Of a stretch of 64,000 bases of DNA, positions 42,274 to 50,968 are shown piece after piece. The stretch covers positions 219,796-283,795 of the forward strand of contig JAJPIF010000002.1 in the NCBI GenBank assembly GCA_021324885.1. Reading direction: 5' to 3'. The notes under the pieces were generated by a model. That model was not told the origin of the DNA. It was given only the letters and a program-made list of their open reading frames with translations, and ran no database searches. How positions within the stretch are numbered: position 1 is the stretch's first letter; every line of letters begins with the position of its first letter. The DNA is from Pseudomonadota bacterium (GTDB lineage Bacteria; Desulfobacterota; Binatia; Binatales; Binataceae). The translations under genes were made by a program, and so were the position numbers.

Positions 42274-44058
42274 CTAACTTCGATCCTTGCGTACCAGGTA
42301 ATCGCCCAGCACCAAAACGTCGATACCGCTGCGCGCAAAGGTACTGAACGCCTCGCCAGGAGTGTTGACGATCGGCTCACCACGCAAATTGAATGAGGTA
42401 TTGAGCAGCACCGGCACCCCGGTCAACTCTCCAAAGGACTCGATTAGCGAATAATAACGGGGATTTACCGCGCGAGCGACCGTCTGCAGCCGTCCGGTTC
42501 CGTCCACGTGAGTGGTGGCCGGGATCACCTCGCGCTTGTCGTTGCGCACCGCCGCCACGTTGAGCATGAAGCTGGATGGATACTTTCCGTCGCAGCCGCC
42601 GATCTCGAAATAATCCGCGGCTCGCTCCACCAGGATCGACGGCGCGAAGGGCCGAAACGGCTCCCGGAACTTGATCTTGACGTTAACGATCTCCTTCATG
42701 TCGGCGCGGCGCGGATCGGCGATGATGCTGCGGTTGCCCAAGGCCCGCGGACCCCATTCGAACCGTCCCTGCATCCATCCGAGCACTTTGCCTTGCGCCA
42801 GCGCGTCAACGCATCGTGCGACCAATTCTTCCTGGTTGACGCAATGCTCATACGCGATGGCGTTGCTTTTGAGAAAAGTTTCGGTCGCGGCGGCGCCATG
42901 CTCTTCGCCCCAATAGGCGTGATCCATTACGAAGGACCGAGGTTGCCCGAGCACGGTGTGATAGCCGAACAGCGCAGCGCCAAGCGCCCCGCCGGCGTCG
43001 CCGGCGGCCGGCTGGATGTACAAACCCTCGAAGTCGGTCTCGCGCAACACCCGTCCATTGGCGACGCTGTTGAGCGCGACGCCGCCCGCCATGCACAGAT
43101 TGCGGCATCCGGTTACGATTCGGGCCTGACGCGCCAGATTAAGCACCGCCTCTTCGATCACCACCTGGATGCTGGCGGCGATGTCCGCATAGTGCTGGTT
43201 CTGCTGGCACAGCGCGGAGTAGTTGGACGGCTTCTCTCCGAAATAAGACGGGTAGCCGCTGCCTGCGGTGAAGAAATGCGACTCCGGTGCGCGCGGCATC
43301 CCAAACAAATCGACGAATTTCCGATTATAGGTCTGCTCCGACGAGTGATGGAAACTGAAGTAGTCCATGTCCAGTTCGAAGCTGCCATCGGAGTACAGTC
43401 GGATAAGCTTCCTGACCTGGTCCACATAGGTGGGTTTCCCGAACGGCGCCATTCCCATCACTTTGTATTCGCCCTCGTTGACCTCAAAGCCCAGAAAGGC
43501 GGTAAAAGCGCTGTAGAGCAGTCCCAGGGAATGGGGAAAGCGGATCTCCTTGAGCAGGCGGACTTCGGTTCCTTTGCCGATTCCGATGCTGGCGGTGGTC
43601 CACTCGCCGACGCCGTCGATAGTGAGGATCGCCGCTTCGTCAAACGGGGAACAGAGGAAGGAACTGGCGGCATGGGAAAGATGGTGCTCGCTGAACAGGA
43701 TCTTGTCGCCGGGCAGGCCAAGCTTGTTCTGGATCAGATGGCGAATCCAGATTTTATCGCCCAGCCAGGTCAGCATCGCCTCGCGAAACACGCGCAGGGA
43801 GCGGGGGAAGGTCTGCATGCTGGTCAGCAGCAGACGCTCGAATTTGAGGAACGGCTTTTCAAAAAAAACCAGGTAATCGAGCTCTTCAGCTTTGATTCCG
43901 GCGGTGCGCAGACAGAAGTTGATGGCGTTTTCGGGAAAGCCGTAATCGTGTTTTTTGCGCGAGAAGCGCTCCTCTTCGGCGGCCGCCACCAGTTGACCGT
44001 CGCGCAGCAGGGCCGCGGCGGCGTCATGGAAATAGCATGAGACGCCCAGGATCAGCAC
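42274..44058 (-). CDS. Carbamoyltransferase, NodU/CmcH/TobZ family
   Basis: This 594-residue enzyme transfers a carbamoyl group from carbamoyl phosphate, through a carbamoyl-adenylate made in a Kae1-like domain, to a hydroxyl of a sugar or similar acceptor. The N-terminal domain shows LGVSCYFHDAAAALL, AAEEERFSRKKHDYGFP, FSEHHLSHAASSFL (metal-binding His) and LTIDGVGEWTTASIG. The C-terminal domain has GWMQGRFEWGPRALGNRSI, FREPFRPFAPSIL and TSFNLRGEPIVNTP, all typical. In this cluster the acceptor is probably an exported or surface glycan; the acceptor cannot be told from sequence. Confidence 0.93.
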   Translation of the reverse strand: MLILGVSCYFHDAAAALLRDGQLVAAAEEERFSRKKHDYGFPENAINFCLRTAGIKAEELDYLVFFEKPFLKFERLLLTSMQTFPRSLRVFREAMLTWLGDKIWIRHLIQNKLGLPGDKILFSEHHLSHAASSFLCSPFDEAAILTIDGVGEWTTASIGIGKGTEVRLLKEIRFPHSLGLLYSAFTAFLGFEVNEGEYKVMGMAPFGKPTYVDQVRKLIRLYSDGSFELDMDYFSFHHSSEQTYNRKFVDLFGMPRAPESHFFTAGSGYPSYFGEKPSNYSALCQQNQHYADIAASIQVVIEEAVLNLARQARIVTGCRNLCMAGGVALNSVANGRVLRETDFEGLYIQPAAGDAGGALGAALFGYHTVLGQPRSFVMDHAYWGEEHGAAATETFLKSNAIAYEHCVNQEELVARCVDALAQGKVLGWMQGRFEWGPRALGNRSIIADPRRADMKEIVNVKIKFREPFRPFAPSILVERAADYFEIGGCDGKYPSSFMLNVAAVRNDKREVIPATTHVDGTGRLQTVARAVNPRYYSLIESFGELTGVPVLLNTSFNLRGEPIVNTPGEAFSTFARSGIDVLVLGDYLVRKDRS

Positions 44059-44094
44059 TTGAGGTGGGTTTCCATTGATGGATTCGAAACGGAA

Positions 44095-44433
44095 TTAAAA
44101 CTGTTTGCGCGCCATTTCCAGCGTGTATTGCGCGGGTCCCTGCCTGACGCCCCATCCCCGCGGCGCCGCGGCTTTGAGCGCCAGTGGATCCGAAGTGCGG
44201 CGCACGATCAGAGCGAACGGCGCGAGCAGCACGAAATAGAAAATCGTCAGGAGCACGCGGGCCTGGAAATCGCCGATCTTGCGGGCGATCCTTTTCCACG
44301 CCGCCCACAACCCGCGCACGCCCGCCTTGCTTTTGACCGGAGCACAACTGCCGCAATCAACCGCCATCGCCCGATTATCCAGTGAATCGGCAGGCGAATC
44401 GACCGGCCGTTCAACGCTACTCGCGTTCGTCAA
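44095..44433 (-). CDS. Short membrane protein of the carbamoyltransferase cluster
   Basis: This 112-residue protein has one strong membrane segment, KIGDFQARVLLTIFYFVLLAPFALIVRR, followed by SDPLALKAAAPRGWG and an end of QYTLEMARKQF. Proteins of this design are often next to carbamoyltransferase and DUF5989 genes in bacterial glycan clusters; some are loosely compared with SxtJ. A TTG at 44433 with AGGGA eight bases ahead is the best start; ATG 44367 would give 90 residues. It is upstream of the carbamoyltransferase and probably co-transcribed. Confidence 0.65.
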   Translation of the reverse strand: MTNASSVERPVDSPADSLDNRAMAVDCGSCAPVKSKAGVRGLWAAWKRIARKIGDFQARVLLTIFYFVLLAPFALIVRRTSDPLALKAAAPRGWGVRQGPAQYTLEMARKQF

Positions 44434-44565
44434 ATTCAGATTCCCTGGTCCCCTGTATCAATCATCCAAACGTGAGCCGTAGCCCAAGTCAAGCGAGGCT
44501 GGCTTCCCGGCCCGCAGTTGACCGTTGTCTCTTCTGTCTATCGCCGGCCACAGATCGGCTGAGGT

Positions 44566-45288
44566 CTATTCCCCTGATGACGAACGGCAGTCCGCAAGCT
44601 TTGATGATTGAGAACGCCCCGCCATTTGATCGGATTGTGCTTTGGCCCGTTCGCGTCTGATCTCGGCCAACTCATCGTAAACCGACACCGGCTTCACTTT
44701 TCGCGCTGAGGCGCGGTAATAAAGAGGCGCAACGGCGGCGCGTGCCGGCGTGGATTGATGGCGTGAAGGACCGCGCGAATGGCGCGGGGGAGGCTGGCCC
44801 AACAGGTAAAGCCACAGCACCTTGCGCACGTAATCCTGAGTCTCCGCGTAAGGTGGAACGCCGCCATATTTTTCGACCGCTCCCGGACCCGCGTTGTATG
44901 CCGCAATCATCGCCGGCAAATCGACTTCACCGTAGGGAGCTTGCAAACGCGACCACGCTCTAAGCTCGGTCAGAAAGCGCGCGGCACCAAATACATTCTC
45001 GACCGGATCCAAAGGATGATCGACGCGCAACTGCCTGGCCGTGCCGGGCATCAGTTGCATAACGCCCTCGGCCCCTTTGGGGGAAACCGCCTGGGGATTG
45101 TTGTTGGACTCGGCGGTAGCTATCGCTTCCAGCAGGTCGGGGTCGATATTGTACAGACGCCCGACGAATTGATAGAGCCGGTGCATATCATAGACCGGAG
45201 GACCACTGACCTGTTGAGCGCCAACCATCCCCGCCGAGGCAGTGATAGCCAACGCAAGAACCAGAGCGATAAGCTGCTCAACCTTCAT
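44566..45288 (-). CDS. Lytic transglycosylase, SLT domain
   Basis: This 240-residue exported murein hydrolase has a signal peptide (MKVEQLIALVLALAITASAG) and an SLT fold: LYNIDPDLLEAIATAESNNNP with the catalytic Glu (of AESNNNP), AVSPKGAEGVMQLMPGTARQL, ENVFGAARFLTEL and MIAAYNAGPGAVEKYGGVPPYAETQDYVRKVL. Such enzymes cut peptidoglycan glycan strands, making room for export machines. The C-terminal 60 residues are basic and Pro/Ala-rich. ATG 45288 is preferred (GGAG four bases ahead); earlier starts would bury the signal. Confidence 0.9.
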   Translation of the reverse strand: MKVEQLIALVLALAITASAGMVGAQQVSGPPVYDMHRLYQFVGRLYNIDPDLLEAIATAESNNNPQAVSPKGAEGVMQLMPGTARQLRVDHPLDPVENVFGAARFLTELRAWSRLQAPYGEVDLPAMIAAYNAGPGAVEKYGGVPPYAETQDYVRKVLWLYLLGQPPPRHSRGPSRHQSTPARAAVAPLYYRASARKVKPVSVYDELAEIRRERAKAQSDQMAGRSQSSKLADCRSSSGE

Positions 45289-45440
45289 CAGGCTCCGCAT
45301 CGGTCCGAATCGAGGGTCAGAATCGCGTTGGATGGCACCCGATTGCGCCATCACCACGTCCAAGCGCCTTATGCTGGCAATAATATGCAGACGCGTCAAG
45401 CCTTGGCTTCCGTTGCCGATTTCACCTATTGTCCGTCGGC

Positions 45441-46640
45441 TTAACGCCGGTATTCGCGAACGATGTCCGTGACCGCGCTGACTACGTCTTCGATATCCGA
45501 GGTGGTCAGGCGGGGATAGATGGGCAAAGAAATAATTTGCTCGGATGCGCTGCTTGCATTGGGAAAATCGGCGGGTTGATAGCCATAGGTTTGACGATAG
45601 TAGGGATGGAGATGGAGGGGGATGAAGTGGACGGCGGCGCCGATGTTACGCTGCTTGAGCAGCTCGATTATCTGGTCGCGGCCGATTCGCAGCTGCCGCG
45701 GATCGATCCTGATCACATAAAGATGCCATGCATGTTCGACACCGGGGCGCGTGACAGGGGTTTCAATCGCCGGTTCGGAGCGCAAGGCCTGGTCGTATTG
45801 CTCCTTGCAGCGCAGGCGCGCCCGCAGAAAATCGTCGCATCGGGCAAGCTGCGAAATACCCAGCGCCGCCGCGATGTCAGTCAGGTTGTATTTGTATCCG
45901 GGGGCGATTATGTCGTAGCGCCACGAGCCTTCGGCGGTATAACGCTTCCACGCGTCCTTGCTGATGCCGTGCAGGCTCATGATACGCATCCGCTCGGCCC
46001 AATCCGGGTTGGCGGTGGTGATCATTCCGCCTTCGCCGGTAGTAATAGTCTTGGTCGCATAGAAGGAAAAACAGCTGAGGTCGCCGACCGTCCCGATCAT
46101 CCGGCCGCGCCATTTTGCCGGCAGCGCATGTGCGGCATCTTCCACGACGGCCAGCCGGTGGGCGCGTGCGATTTCCCCAATCGCATCCATATCGCACGGA
46201 TGGCCGGCAAAATGCACCGGAATCACGGCCTTGCATCGGGAGCTGATCGCGCGCTCCAAAGCGGCCGGATCGAGATTGAGGGTGTCGGGCGAACAATCCA
46301 CCAGGATCGGCCGGGCGCCAAGCTGCACAACCACTTCAGCGGTCGCCGCAAAGGTCAGTGTCGGAACCGCCACCTCGTCACCGGCGCCAACGCCAGCCGC
46401 CTCCAAAGCCAAATGCAAAGCCGCCGTCCCGGAATTAACCGCGACCGCGTTTGACGCTCCGATGTAGCGAGCAAAACGATCTTCGAATTCCTTTACCCGC
46501 GGCCCCGCCGTCAGCCATCCCGAACGCAGCACCTGGGTTACGGCGGCTATGTCCTGCTCGCCGATCTCAGGGACGTGAAAGGAAAGAAAAGATTTTCTCA
46601 ATTCGTTTCTCTCGCAGCCCGCCGGGTTGAATCGATTCAC
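45441..46640 (-). CDS. DegT/DnrJ/EryC1-type sugar aminotransferase
   Basis: This 399-residue PLP enzyme transfers an amino group to a keto-sugar nucleotide, as for UDP-4-amino sugars of surface glycans. Family motifs: SGWLTAGPRVKEFEDRFARYIG, AVNSGTAALHLAL, EVAVPTLTFAATAEV, VVEDAAHALPAKW, and SFYATKTITTGEGGMITT, where the Lys binds PLP. PGYKYNLTDIAAALGISQL and HAWHLYVIR follow as usual. It is in the minus-strand glycan cluster and overlaps the upstream hypothetical by four bases. The exact sugar is unknown. Confidence 0.93.
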   Translation of the reverse strand: MNRFNPAGCERNELRKSFLSFHVPEIGEQDIAAVTQVLRSGWLTAGPRVKEFEDRFARYIGASNAVAVNSGTAALHLALEAAGVGAGDEVAVPTLTFAATAEVVVQLGARPILVDCSPDTLNLDPAALERAISSRCKAVIPVHFAGHPCDMDAIGEIARAHRLAVVEDAAHALPAKWRGRMIGTVGDLSCFSFYATKTITTGEGGMITTANPDWAERMRIMSLHGISKDAWKRYTAEGSWRYDIIAPGYKYNLTDIAAALGISQLARCDDFLRARLRCKEQYDQALRSEPAIETPVTRPGVEHAWHLYVIRIDPRQLRIGRDQIIELLKQRNIGAAVHFIPLHLHPYYRQTYGYQPADFPNASSASEQIISLPIYPRLTTSDIEDVVSAVTDIVREYRR

Positions 46641-47233
46641 AGCACAGTTGCGCTGTTCTCGATCCGCAATTGCAGGTCCTTACTCAAGTTGCGGCCCTGC
46701 GGACCCAGTACGGTTAACAGATGGCGAACGCGGTCGAAACGGACTTCCTCCCCGTCAGAAACAAGCCACAGAGCTTCGTCCATCTGCTGCTCCTTGTTCA
46801 CGGTATGCTGCGTTGGTTCACCCAATATGCGGCGCAGACGCTCGAGCACCGCATCGGCCGAGGACGGAGCAAAGCGGGCGACCACGACCTGCATCCCGTT
46901 GCTGCCGTCGAACTCGTAAATGACATCGGGATAAGCAATACCGTCCGACGAGGCTTGGGTGATGTGATATGACGGGTATCCTAAGGGGCTCGTCTCCCTG
47001 ATGCCATTGGGATAATAGCGCTCGGCATCCCTCAGGTCAGCGCCAAATCCAATCCCCAGAAAGGACCGCAACCCGGTTGCCCGCGTTGAATGCATCCCGA
47101 TATGCGCGTCAAAGCATGCAGCAGCCCACAAAGCCAGCGCGGCGGCCATGCCGACCGAAAGGAAATCCCTGAAGCGGCCGCGGTCCGCCCCGATTTTCGC
47201 GTACCGATGCGAAGCTGTCACTGGGCCAAACAA
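46637..47233 (-). CDS. Hypothetical protein with one N-terminal membrane segment
   Basis: This 198-residue protein has a hydrophobic segment (FLSVGMAAALALWAAACFDAHIG) near the front, then a soluble part: GIGFGADLRDAERYYPNGIRETSPLGYPSYHI, VIYEFDGSNGMQVVVARFAP, ADAVLERLRRILGEPTQHT and DGEEVRFDRVRHLLTVLG. No family was recognised. It lies between the NusG-like regulator (overlap 16 bases) and the sugar aminotransferase (overlap 4 bases), so it belongs to the cluster's leading operon. It may be an anchored periplasmic accessory protein. Confidence 0.7.
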   Translation of the reverse strand: MFGPVTASHRYAKIGADRGRFRDFLSVGMAAALALWAAACFDAHIGMHSTRATGLRSFLGIGFGADLRDAERYYPNGIRETSPLGYPSYHITQASSDGIAYPDVIYEFDGSNGMQVVVARFAPSSADAVLERLRRILGEPTQHTVNKEQQMDEALWLVSDGEEVRFDRVRHLLTVLGPQGRNLSKDLQLRIENSATVL

Positions 47234-47727
47234 CTGCTGGGCAACACGACTCGAATCGTGCTGGCGCCGATCACGTCAAGCAGGATCGCAACCCGCTCAC
47301 TACCGGAAAGATAACGGTCGAAAATCGCTTCAATATCCCGGAAGGGCCCGTCAATCACGCGAATTTTCTGTCCGGGATCCAGTCTGCGTTGCGGCAACTC
47401 GACTACCCCATCGACACCGCGCCGCCTGATTTCCTCAACGATCGCCAGGGGAACTACCACCGGTTCGCCGCCGATCGAAACTACGCTGTGCACCCCAGCG
47501 GCATATTTCACGTCAAAGTAGCGTTCCTTGAGATTAAATCGCGCAAATAAGTAGCATGGAAACAGAGGTTTTACCGTGACCATCACCCGACCGAAGCATC
47601 GCGTCCGGCTGCGCAGCATAGGTAAAAACGCCTCTGCCGCAACATTCTTGAGTTGGTCCTGGACCCATCGTTCCTTTTGCGATTTCGTCCGCACCAGGTA
47701 CCAATCGCAAGCTTCACTAGCTGACAT
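47218..47727 (-). CDS. NusG-family specialised transcription antiterminator
   Basis: This 169-residue protein has an N-terminal NGN domain (CDWYLVRTKSQKERWVQDQLKN, EAFLPMLRSRTRCFGR, VTVKPLFPCYLFARFNL) and a C-terminal KOW domain (PGQKIRVIDGPFRDIEAIFDRYLSGSERVAILLDVIG). It is shorter and more diverged than housekeeping NusG, as RfaH, UpxY and LoaP are. These proteins help RNA polymerase read through long operons. It is the first gene of the minus-strand glycan cluster, which fits that job. ATG 47727 is used, with AGGGA about nine bases ahead. Confidence 0.88.
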   Translation of the reverse strand: MSASEACDWYLVRTKSQKERWVQDQLKNVAAEAFLPMLRSRTRCFGRVMVTVKPLFPCYLFARFNLKERYFDVKYAAGVHSVVSIGGEPVVVPLAIVEEIRRRGVDGVVELPQRRLDPGQKIRVIDGPFRDIEAIFDRYLSGSERVAILLDVIGASTIRVVLPSSCLAQ

Positions 47728-47745
47728 GCTACTGATTCCCTTTAT

Positions 47746-47759
47746 CCCCACGCGCGGGG
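47746..47759. promoter_or_regulatory. GC palindrome in the 5-prime region of the NusG-like gene
   Basis: CCCCACGCGCGGGG is a short palindromic hairpin about 20 bases upstream of the NusG-like start, with TCCC and GGGA flanks extending it. It could be part of the RNA leader or a pause element; no JUMPstart/ops sequence like that of RfaH operons was found. Confidence 0.35.
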
Positions 47760-47863
47760 AACTCTTCCAGCCTGCCTATACATAAGCCAAGAGTAAATAC
47801 CCTTTGCCATTGCAGGCAGTGAATTCAATGAACTTCCAAACGCGCGTATTTTGACAAAAAGTG

Positions 47864-48451
47864 TCAGCCTTGTGCCAGATCCTGGGCCAACGCTGCCGCC
47901 AAATCGCCGGTGATCGCAGCCCGAACAGTCATCGCCGGATGCGCGATCTCCACCGCGACACGTCCTTCACGGCACAATGCGGCGAAACCTTCGGCGTCAA
48001 GGCCTCCCAGGGAGAAGCGAATAAACTGAACCGAACTGACGCGCTCAGGCGAGACCTGTCGCAGGTCGACCCGCGCTTTTTGCCGTCGATCGCCGATTAA
48101 CAACGCAATCCGGTTTTCCAGACCGGCCAGTTTGCGCAGGTTTTCCTCGCGCTCGGCAGGATCGGCGAATTCGATCAGCAACGTGGCCGCCAGCTCATTG
48201 GGGCCCGGCAGCAGTTCGTTATAGGTGTCCAGTTCGTGCGCGATGCCTTCTTCGGAGTCGATACGCTCGGCGCGCAGGATTTCCTGCACCTGGTACCACA
48301 CTGTCCGAACATTTTCGAACAGCACGGTCAGATGCTCGCCGACGGCCAGCCGATGACGCTCCTTCTCGGCGATGAACAGGGGGCGCAACAGCGGCCGCAG
48401 TTTTTCGTATTGATCGTAAGAGAGGATCTGGGCGCGTTGTACGGCTTTCAT
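47864..48451 (-). CDS. DUF3501-family protein
   Basis: This 195-residue protein begins MKAVQRAQILSYDQYEKLRPLLRPL, the usual start of DUF3501. Further typical stretches are RHRLAVGEHLTVLFENVRTVWYQVQEILR, LDTYNELLPGPNELAATLLIEF, RVSSVQFIRFSLG and IAHPAMTVRAAIT. The function is unknown, but members are typically encoded beside a rubrerythrin and a CCG-domain Fe-S protein, as here. ATG 48451 is used; the frame is open upstream through the Fe-S protein gene but reads as unconserved Arg-rich residues. The start lies 10 bases from the Fe-S gene stop. Confidence 0.85.
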   Translation of the reverse strand: MKAVQRAQILSYDQYEKLRPLLRPLFIAEKERHRLAVGEHLTVLFENVRTVWYQVQEILRAERIDSEEGIAHELDTYNELLPGPNELAATLLIEFADPAEREENLRKLAGLENRIALLIGDRRQKARVDLRQVSPERVSSVQFIRFSLGGLDAEGFAALCREGRVAVEIAHPAMTVRAAITGDLAAALAQDLAQG

Positions 48452-48461
48452 GTCGTCGATC

Positions 48462-49802
48462 TTACTCCGCGGGCGCCACGGGCGGCACCGGCTGGCTGAA
48501 GCCGTCGGGCTTGTAAGCGCGCGCGAGGACTTCCATCGGATTGAGCGGACGGGTCCCGGTTGCCTGATGGATCTGGACCGCCGCCAGGCTGCAGTCCGTC
48601 GCCATGATCCGCGCGCCGGCCTCGCGCAAGGGACCAAATGCCTTTTCCCCCCACTTCATCGACAGCTCGAAGTACTCCTTCTTCATCGCCCACGTCCCGT
48701 CATGCGAGCAACAGGCGTCCACGGTGGTGATCTGGGTCTGCGGAATCAGCCGCATCAGGTCGCGCGAGCGCAGGCCGATATTCTGCGCTTTCAGATGGCA
48801 TGGCACGTGATACGCAATGGTGCCCGGCGTCGAGCGGAAATCCCGGTTGAACAGATCCCGGCGCCGCAGCTCGTAAAGGATTTCGTGCGGATCCGCGACG
48901 GCCTCAGCAACGAGGCGGGCCTCTGGCGTTCCCACCAGCCGCGGATATTCCTCACGCAGCATCAACGAGCAGGTCGGATTGAGCGCGGCGATGCGCCACC
49001 CCTGTTGCACCAGCGGCAGCATCGATGCGACGTTCGCCTGCGCCTCCCTTTTGGCGAACTCGATATCGCCCCCGTCCAGCGCGGGCATCCCGCAGCAGTT
49101 CTGTTTGGGGCAGGTCAGCGCGCAGTTGTTTTTGGCGTATACCTCGACGGCGGCTTTGGCCGGAGCCGGGTCGTTGAAGTTGACGATACAAGTGTAAAAC
49201 AGCGCCACTTTGGCCGCTGGCTGGGCGGGCGCGGCCGGCAGACCATTGCGGGTGAGCCAACGCTCGAAGGTTTCAGCGGCAAATTCCGGCAGCTTTTTGT
49301 GGCGATGGATACCGATGGTCTTTTCCAGGATCAGACGCTGTAGCGGATTGCGATTGGCCCAATTCGCCAGCCATGGAGCCTTGCTTGAAATCTTCCCCAG
49401 GCGGTCCGGGTCACCCAGCATCCGCTCGCGAATCCCAATCCCCTGGCGCTTTACTTTCAGCGCCTTGCCGCGCTGGATCAGCTGCGGGAAATCGAGTTGG
49501 AACTCGTGGCCGTCGCGCGGTGTGTATGGACATCGCAGATAGCACAGCCGGCACTCGTAGCAAAGATCGACCACTCGCTCGCGCTCAGCGGCGCTCAGAT
49601 TGCGCACGTCGTCGCCCTTGGCATCGATTGCCTCGAACAAAGCAGGAAAAGACGGGCACAGGTTGAAGCACAGGCGGCATCCGTGACAGATGTCGAAAAT
49701 CCGTGTCTGTTCCTTCTCGTAACCGGCCCGATCCCAGTATTTCGGATCGTTGGGATCGTAAGTGAGCCCGTCGCTGGGGCGCGACTCGATACGGCCGCTC
49801 AT
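48462..49802 (-). CDS. Heterodisulfide-reductase-like Fe-S/CCG protein
   Basis: This 446-residue protein has two 4Fe-4S motifs near the front, CHGCRLCFNLCP and CYECRLCYLRCP, and two CCG-like domains (CPKQNCCGMP and DACCSHDGT region, with CHLKAQNIG between). This plan is shared with GlpC and HdrD-type subunits that move electrons from a donor to a thiol or disulfide. In the rubrerythrin/DUF3501 context it probably feeds electrons to peroxide reduction. ATG 49802 is preferred (AGAGG nine bases ahead); 23 upstream codons are open but unconserved. Codon use is like that of its neighbours. Confidence 0.88.
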   Translation of the reverse strand: MSGRIESRPSDGLTYDPNDPKYWDRAGYEKEQTRIFDICHGCRLCFNLCPSFPALFEAIDAKGDDVRNLSAAERERVVDLCYECRLCYLRCPYTPRDGHEFQLDFPQLIQRGKALKVKRQGIGIRERMLGDPDRLGKISSKAPWLANWANRNPLQRLILEKTIGIHRHKKLPEFAAETFERWLTRNGLPAAPAQPAAKVALFYTCIVNFNDPAPAKAAVEVYAKNNCALTCPKQNCCGMPALDGGDIEFAKREAQANVASMLPLVQQGWRIAALNPTCSLMLREEYPRLVGTPEARLVAEAVADPHEILYELRRRDLFNRDFRSTPGTIAYHVPCHLKAQNIGLRSRDLMRLIPQTQITTVDACCSHDGTWAMKKEYFELSMKWGEKAFGPLREAGARIMATDCSLAAVQIHQATGTRPLNPMEVLARAYKPDGFSQPVPPVAPAE

Positions 49803-49916
49803 TCGGTTAATCCTCTCGGAGTTATCCTGACTGTGCGCGCCGCCTCGGGCGCGGGTTTTCAGATCGAACACACGCGGCCGGCCGCATCGCAGCCGGCCGC
49901 CTTGACGCGCGGGATT

Positions 49917-50336
49917 TTACAGCGAGCTCTGCGCCTTGGAGAAGCGCCCGGCGTGGGACTTTTCTGCCTTGGCCAGGGTTTCGAACCAGTCGGCGATTTC
50001 CGGGAAACCCTCTTCACGAGCCGTTTTCGCCATCCCGGGATACATATCGGTGTATTCGTAGGTCTCGCCGTGGACAGCGGATTTCAGGTTGAGCAGGGTG
50101 TCGCCGATCGGCAGATCGGTAACCGGGTCGCCCACCTGTTTGAGGTAGTCCAGATGGCCATGAGCGTGGCCGGTTTCGCCTTCGGCGGTATCACGGAAAA
50201 GTCCCGCGATTTCCGGCTGGCCCTCGACGTCGGCAATCTTCGCGAAATACAGATAGCGGCGGTTGGCCTGGCTTTCTCCCGCGAAGGCGGCCTTCAGATT
50301 GTCGTGCGTTTTGGTTCCTTTCAGTGCTTTCGCCAT
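49917..50336 (-). CDS. Rubrerythrin, diiron domain only
   Basis: This 139-residue protein is the erythrin-type diiron domain: [62 protein letters not shown] and [15 protein letters not shown], carrying the ExxH and Glu ligands. It lacks the C-terminal rubredoxin zinc/iron site of full rubrerythrin, as in sulerythrin. It reduces hydrogen peroxide, with electrons presumably from another protein such as the Fe-S gene downstream. AAGGAG precedes the ATG. The gene is under the Fur/PerR-type operon and overlaps the Fur gene by 16 bases. Confidence 0.92.
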   Translation of the reverse strand: MAKALKGTKTHDNLKAAFAGESQANRRYLYFAKIADVEGQPEIAGLFRDTAEGETGHAHGHLDYLKQVGDPVTDLPIGDTLLNLKSAVHGETYEYTDMYPGMAKTAREEGFPEIADWFETLAKAEKSHAGRFSKAQSSL

Positions 50337-50887
50337 AGTGTTTCTCCTTCCCTTGTTATGCGTTGCTTCAGGTTATGGGTTTGCCCTCGTGAATTTGGTG
50401 TCCGGACCCCCGAGTTCGCTGCCCGCCGGCATTCCCCGCACAGCGCCTGAACTTCCACCGCGCACCCCAACAGTTGAAATTCGCCCAGGCTCTGGCGTCC
50501 ATGCAGCAGATCGTTGAATTCGGGTACATCGATATCGCGGATTTTCCGGCAACGAACGCACACCAGATGATGATGCGGCGCGGTGTTGCCGTCGTAACGC
50601 GCGCTGTCGTGCAGCGGTGTCACCTTGCGCGCCTCGCCGATCGCGCACAGCGTCTCCAGGGTGCGATGGACGGTGGCCAGCGAAATGTTGGGATACTCCT
50701 TGCGCAACTTCGCGAAGACGGTTTCAGCCCGCGGATGGTCCCCGGAGGCGACCAGCACGCGCATCACCGCTACGCGCTGCGGGGTAATCGCCAGCCCGCG
50801 CTCGCGGCAGCGGCTGGTGAACTCCGCCAGCCGCCTGGCCGCATAAGCGGCGCGCCACTTGTCAGTGACGAGCGTTTGATCATTCAT
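50321..50887 (-). CDS. Fur/PerR-family metalloregulator
   Basis: This 188-residue regulator has a winged-helix start ([55 protein letters not shown]) and a metal domain with [18 protein letters not shown] and a second CGEC pair, giving the structural CxxC...CxxC zinc site. The position beside rubrerythrin and a near-consensus Fur box suggests peroxide sensing (PerR-like), though the metal and signal cannot be told from sequence. The last 30 residues are basic, unconserved and read into the rubrerythrin ribosome site, so the tail may have been acquired by stop-codon loss. Confidence 0.9.
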   Translation of the reverse strand: MNDQTLVTDKWRAAYAARRLAEFTSRCRERGLAITPQRVAVMRVLVASGDHPRAETVFAKLRKEYPNISLATVHRTLETLCAIGEARKVTPLHDSARYDGNTAPHHHLVCVRCRKIRDIDVPEFNDLLHGRQSLGEFQLLGCAVEVQALCGECRRAANSGVRTPNSRGQTHNLKQRITREGETLWRKH

Positions 50888-50893
50888 ATCGGA

Positions 50894-50908
50894 TGATAAT
50901 TACTATCA
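50894..50908. promoter_or_regulatory. Fur/PerR box upstream of the Fur-rubrerythrin operon
   Basis: TGATAATTACTATCA is a 7-1-7 palindrome that differs from the classic Fur box TGATAATnATTATCA at one position. It lies seven bases ahead of the Fur-family ATG at 50887, so binding should shut off both the regulator and the downstream rubrerythrin, Fe-S and DUF3501 genes. This AT-rich word stands out in the GC-rich surroundings. Confidence 0.75.
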
Positions 50909-50968
50909 CCCAGGCGGACGCTCGCGTCAAGCCCCTCTTTTGCTGTCCCGCGCAGGGCGCAGCCGCGA

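Noticed and set aside
42508..44040. 510-codon open frame on the plus strand
   Set aside because: It is antisense to the carbamoyltransferase, whose motifs are unmistakable; its translation matches nothing known.
47852..47866. TGACAAAAAGTGTCA as an operator
   Set aside because: Five-base arms over the DUF3501 stop are too short to claim; it could occur by chance.
47864..48637. Longer form of DUF3501 starting at 48637
   Set aside because: The first 62 residues would overlap the Fe-S gene and are Arg/Ser-rich; DUF3501 begins at MKAVQRAQ (48451).
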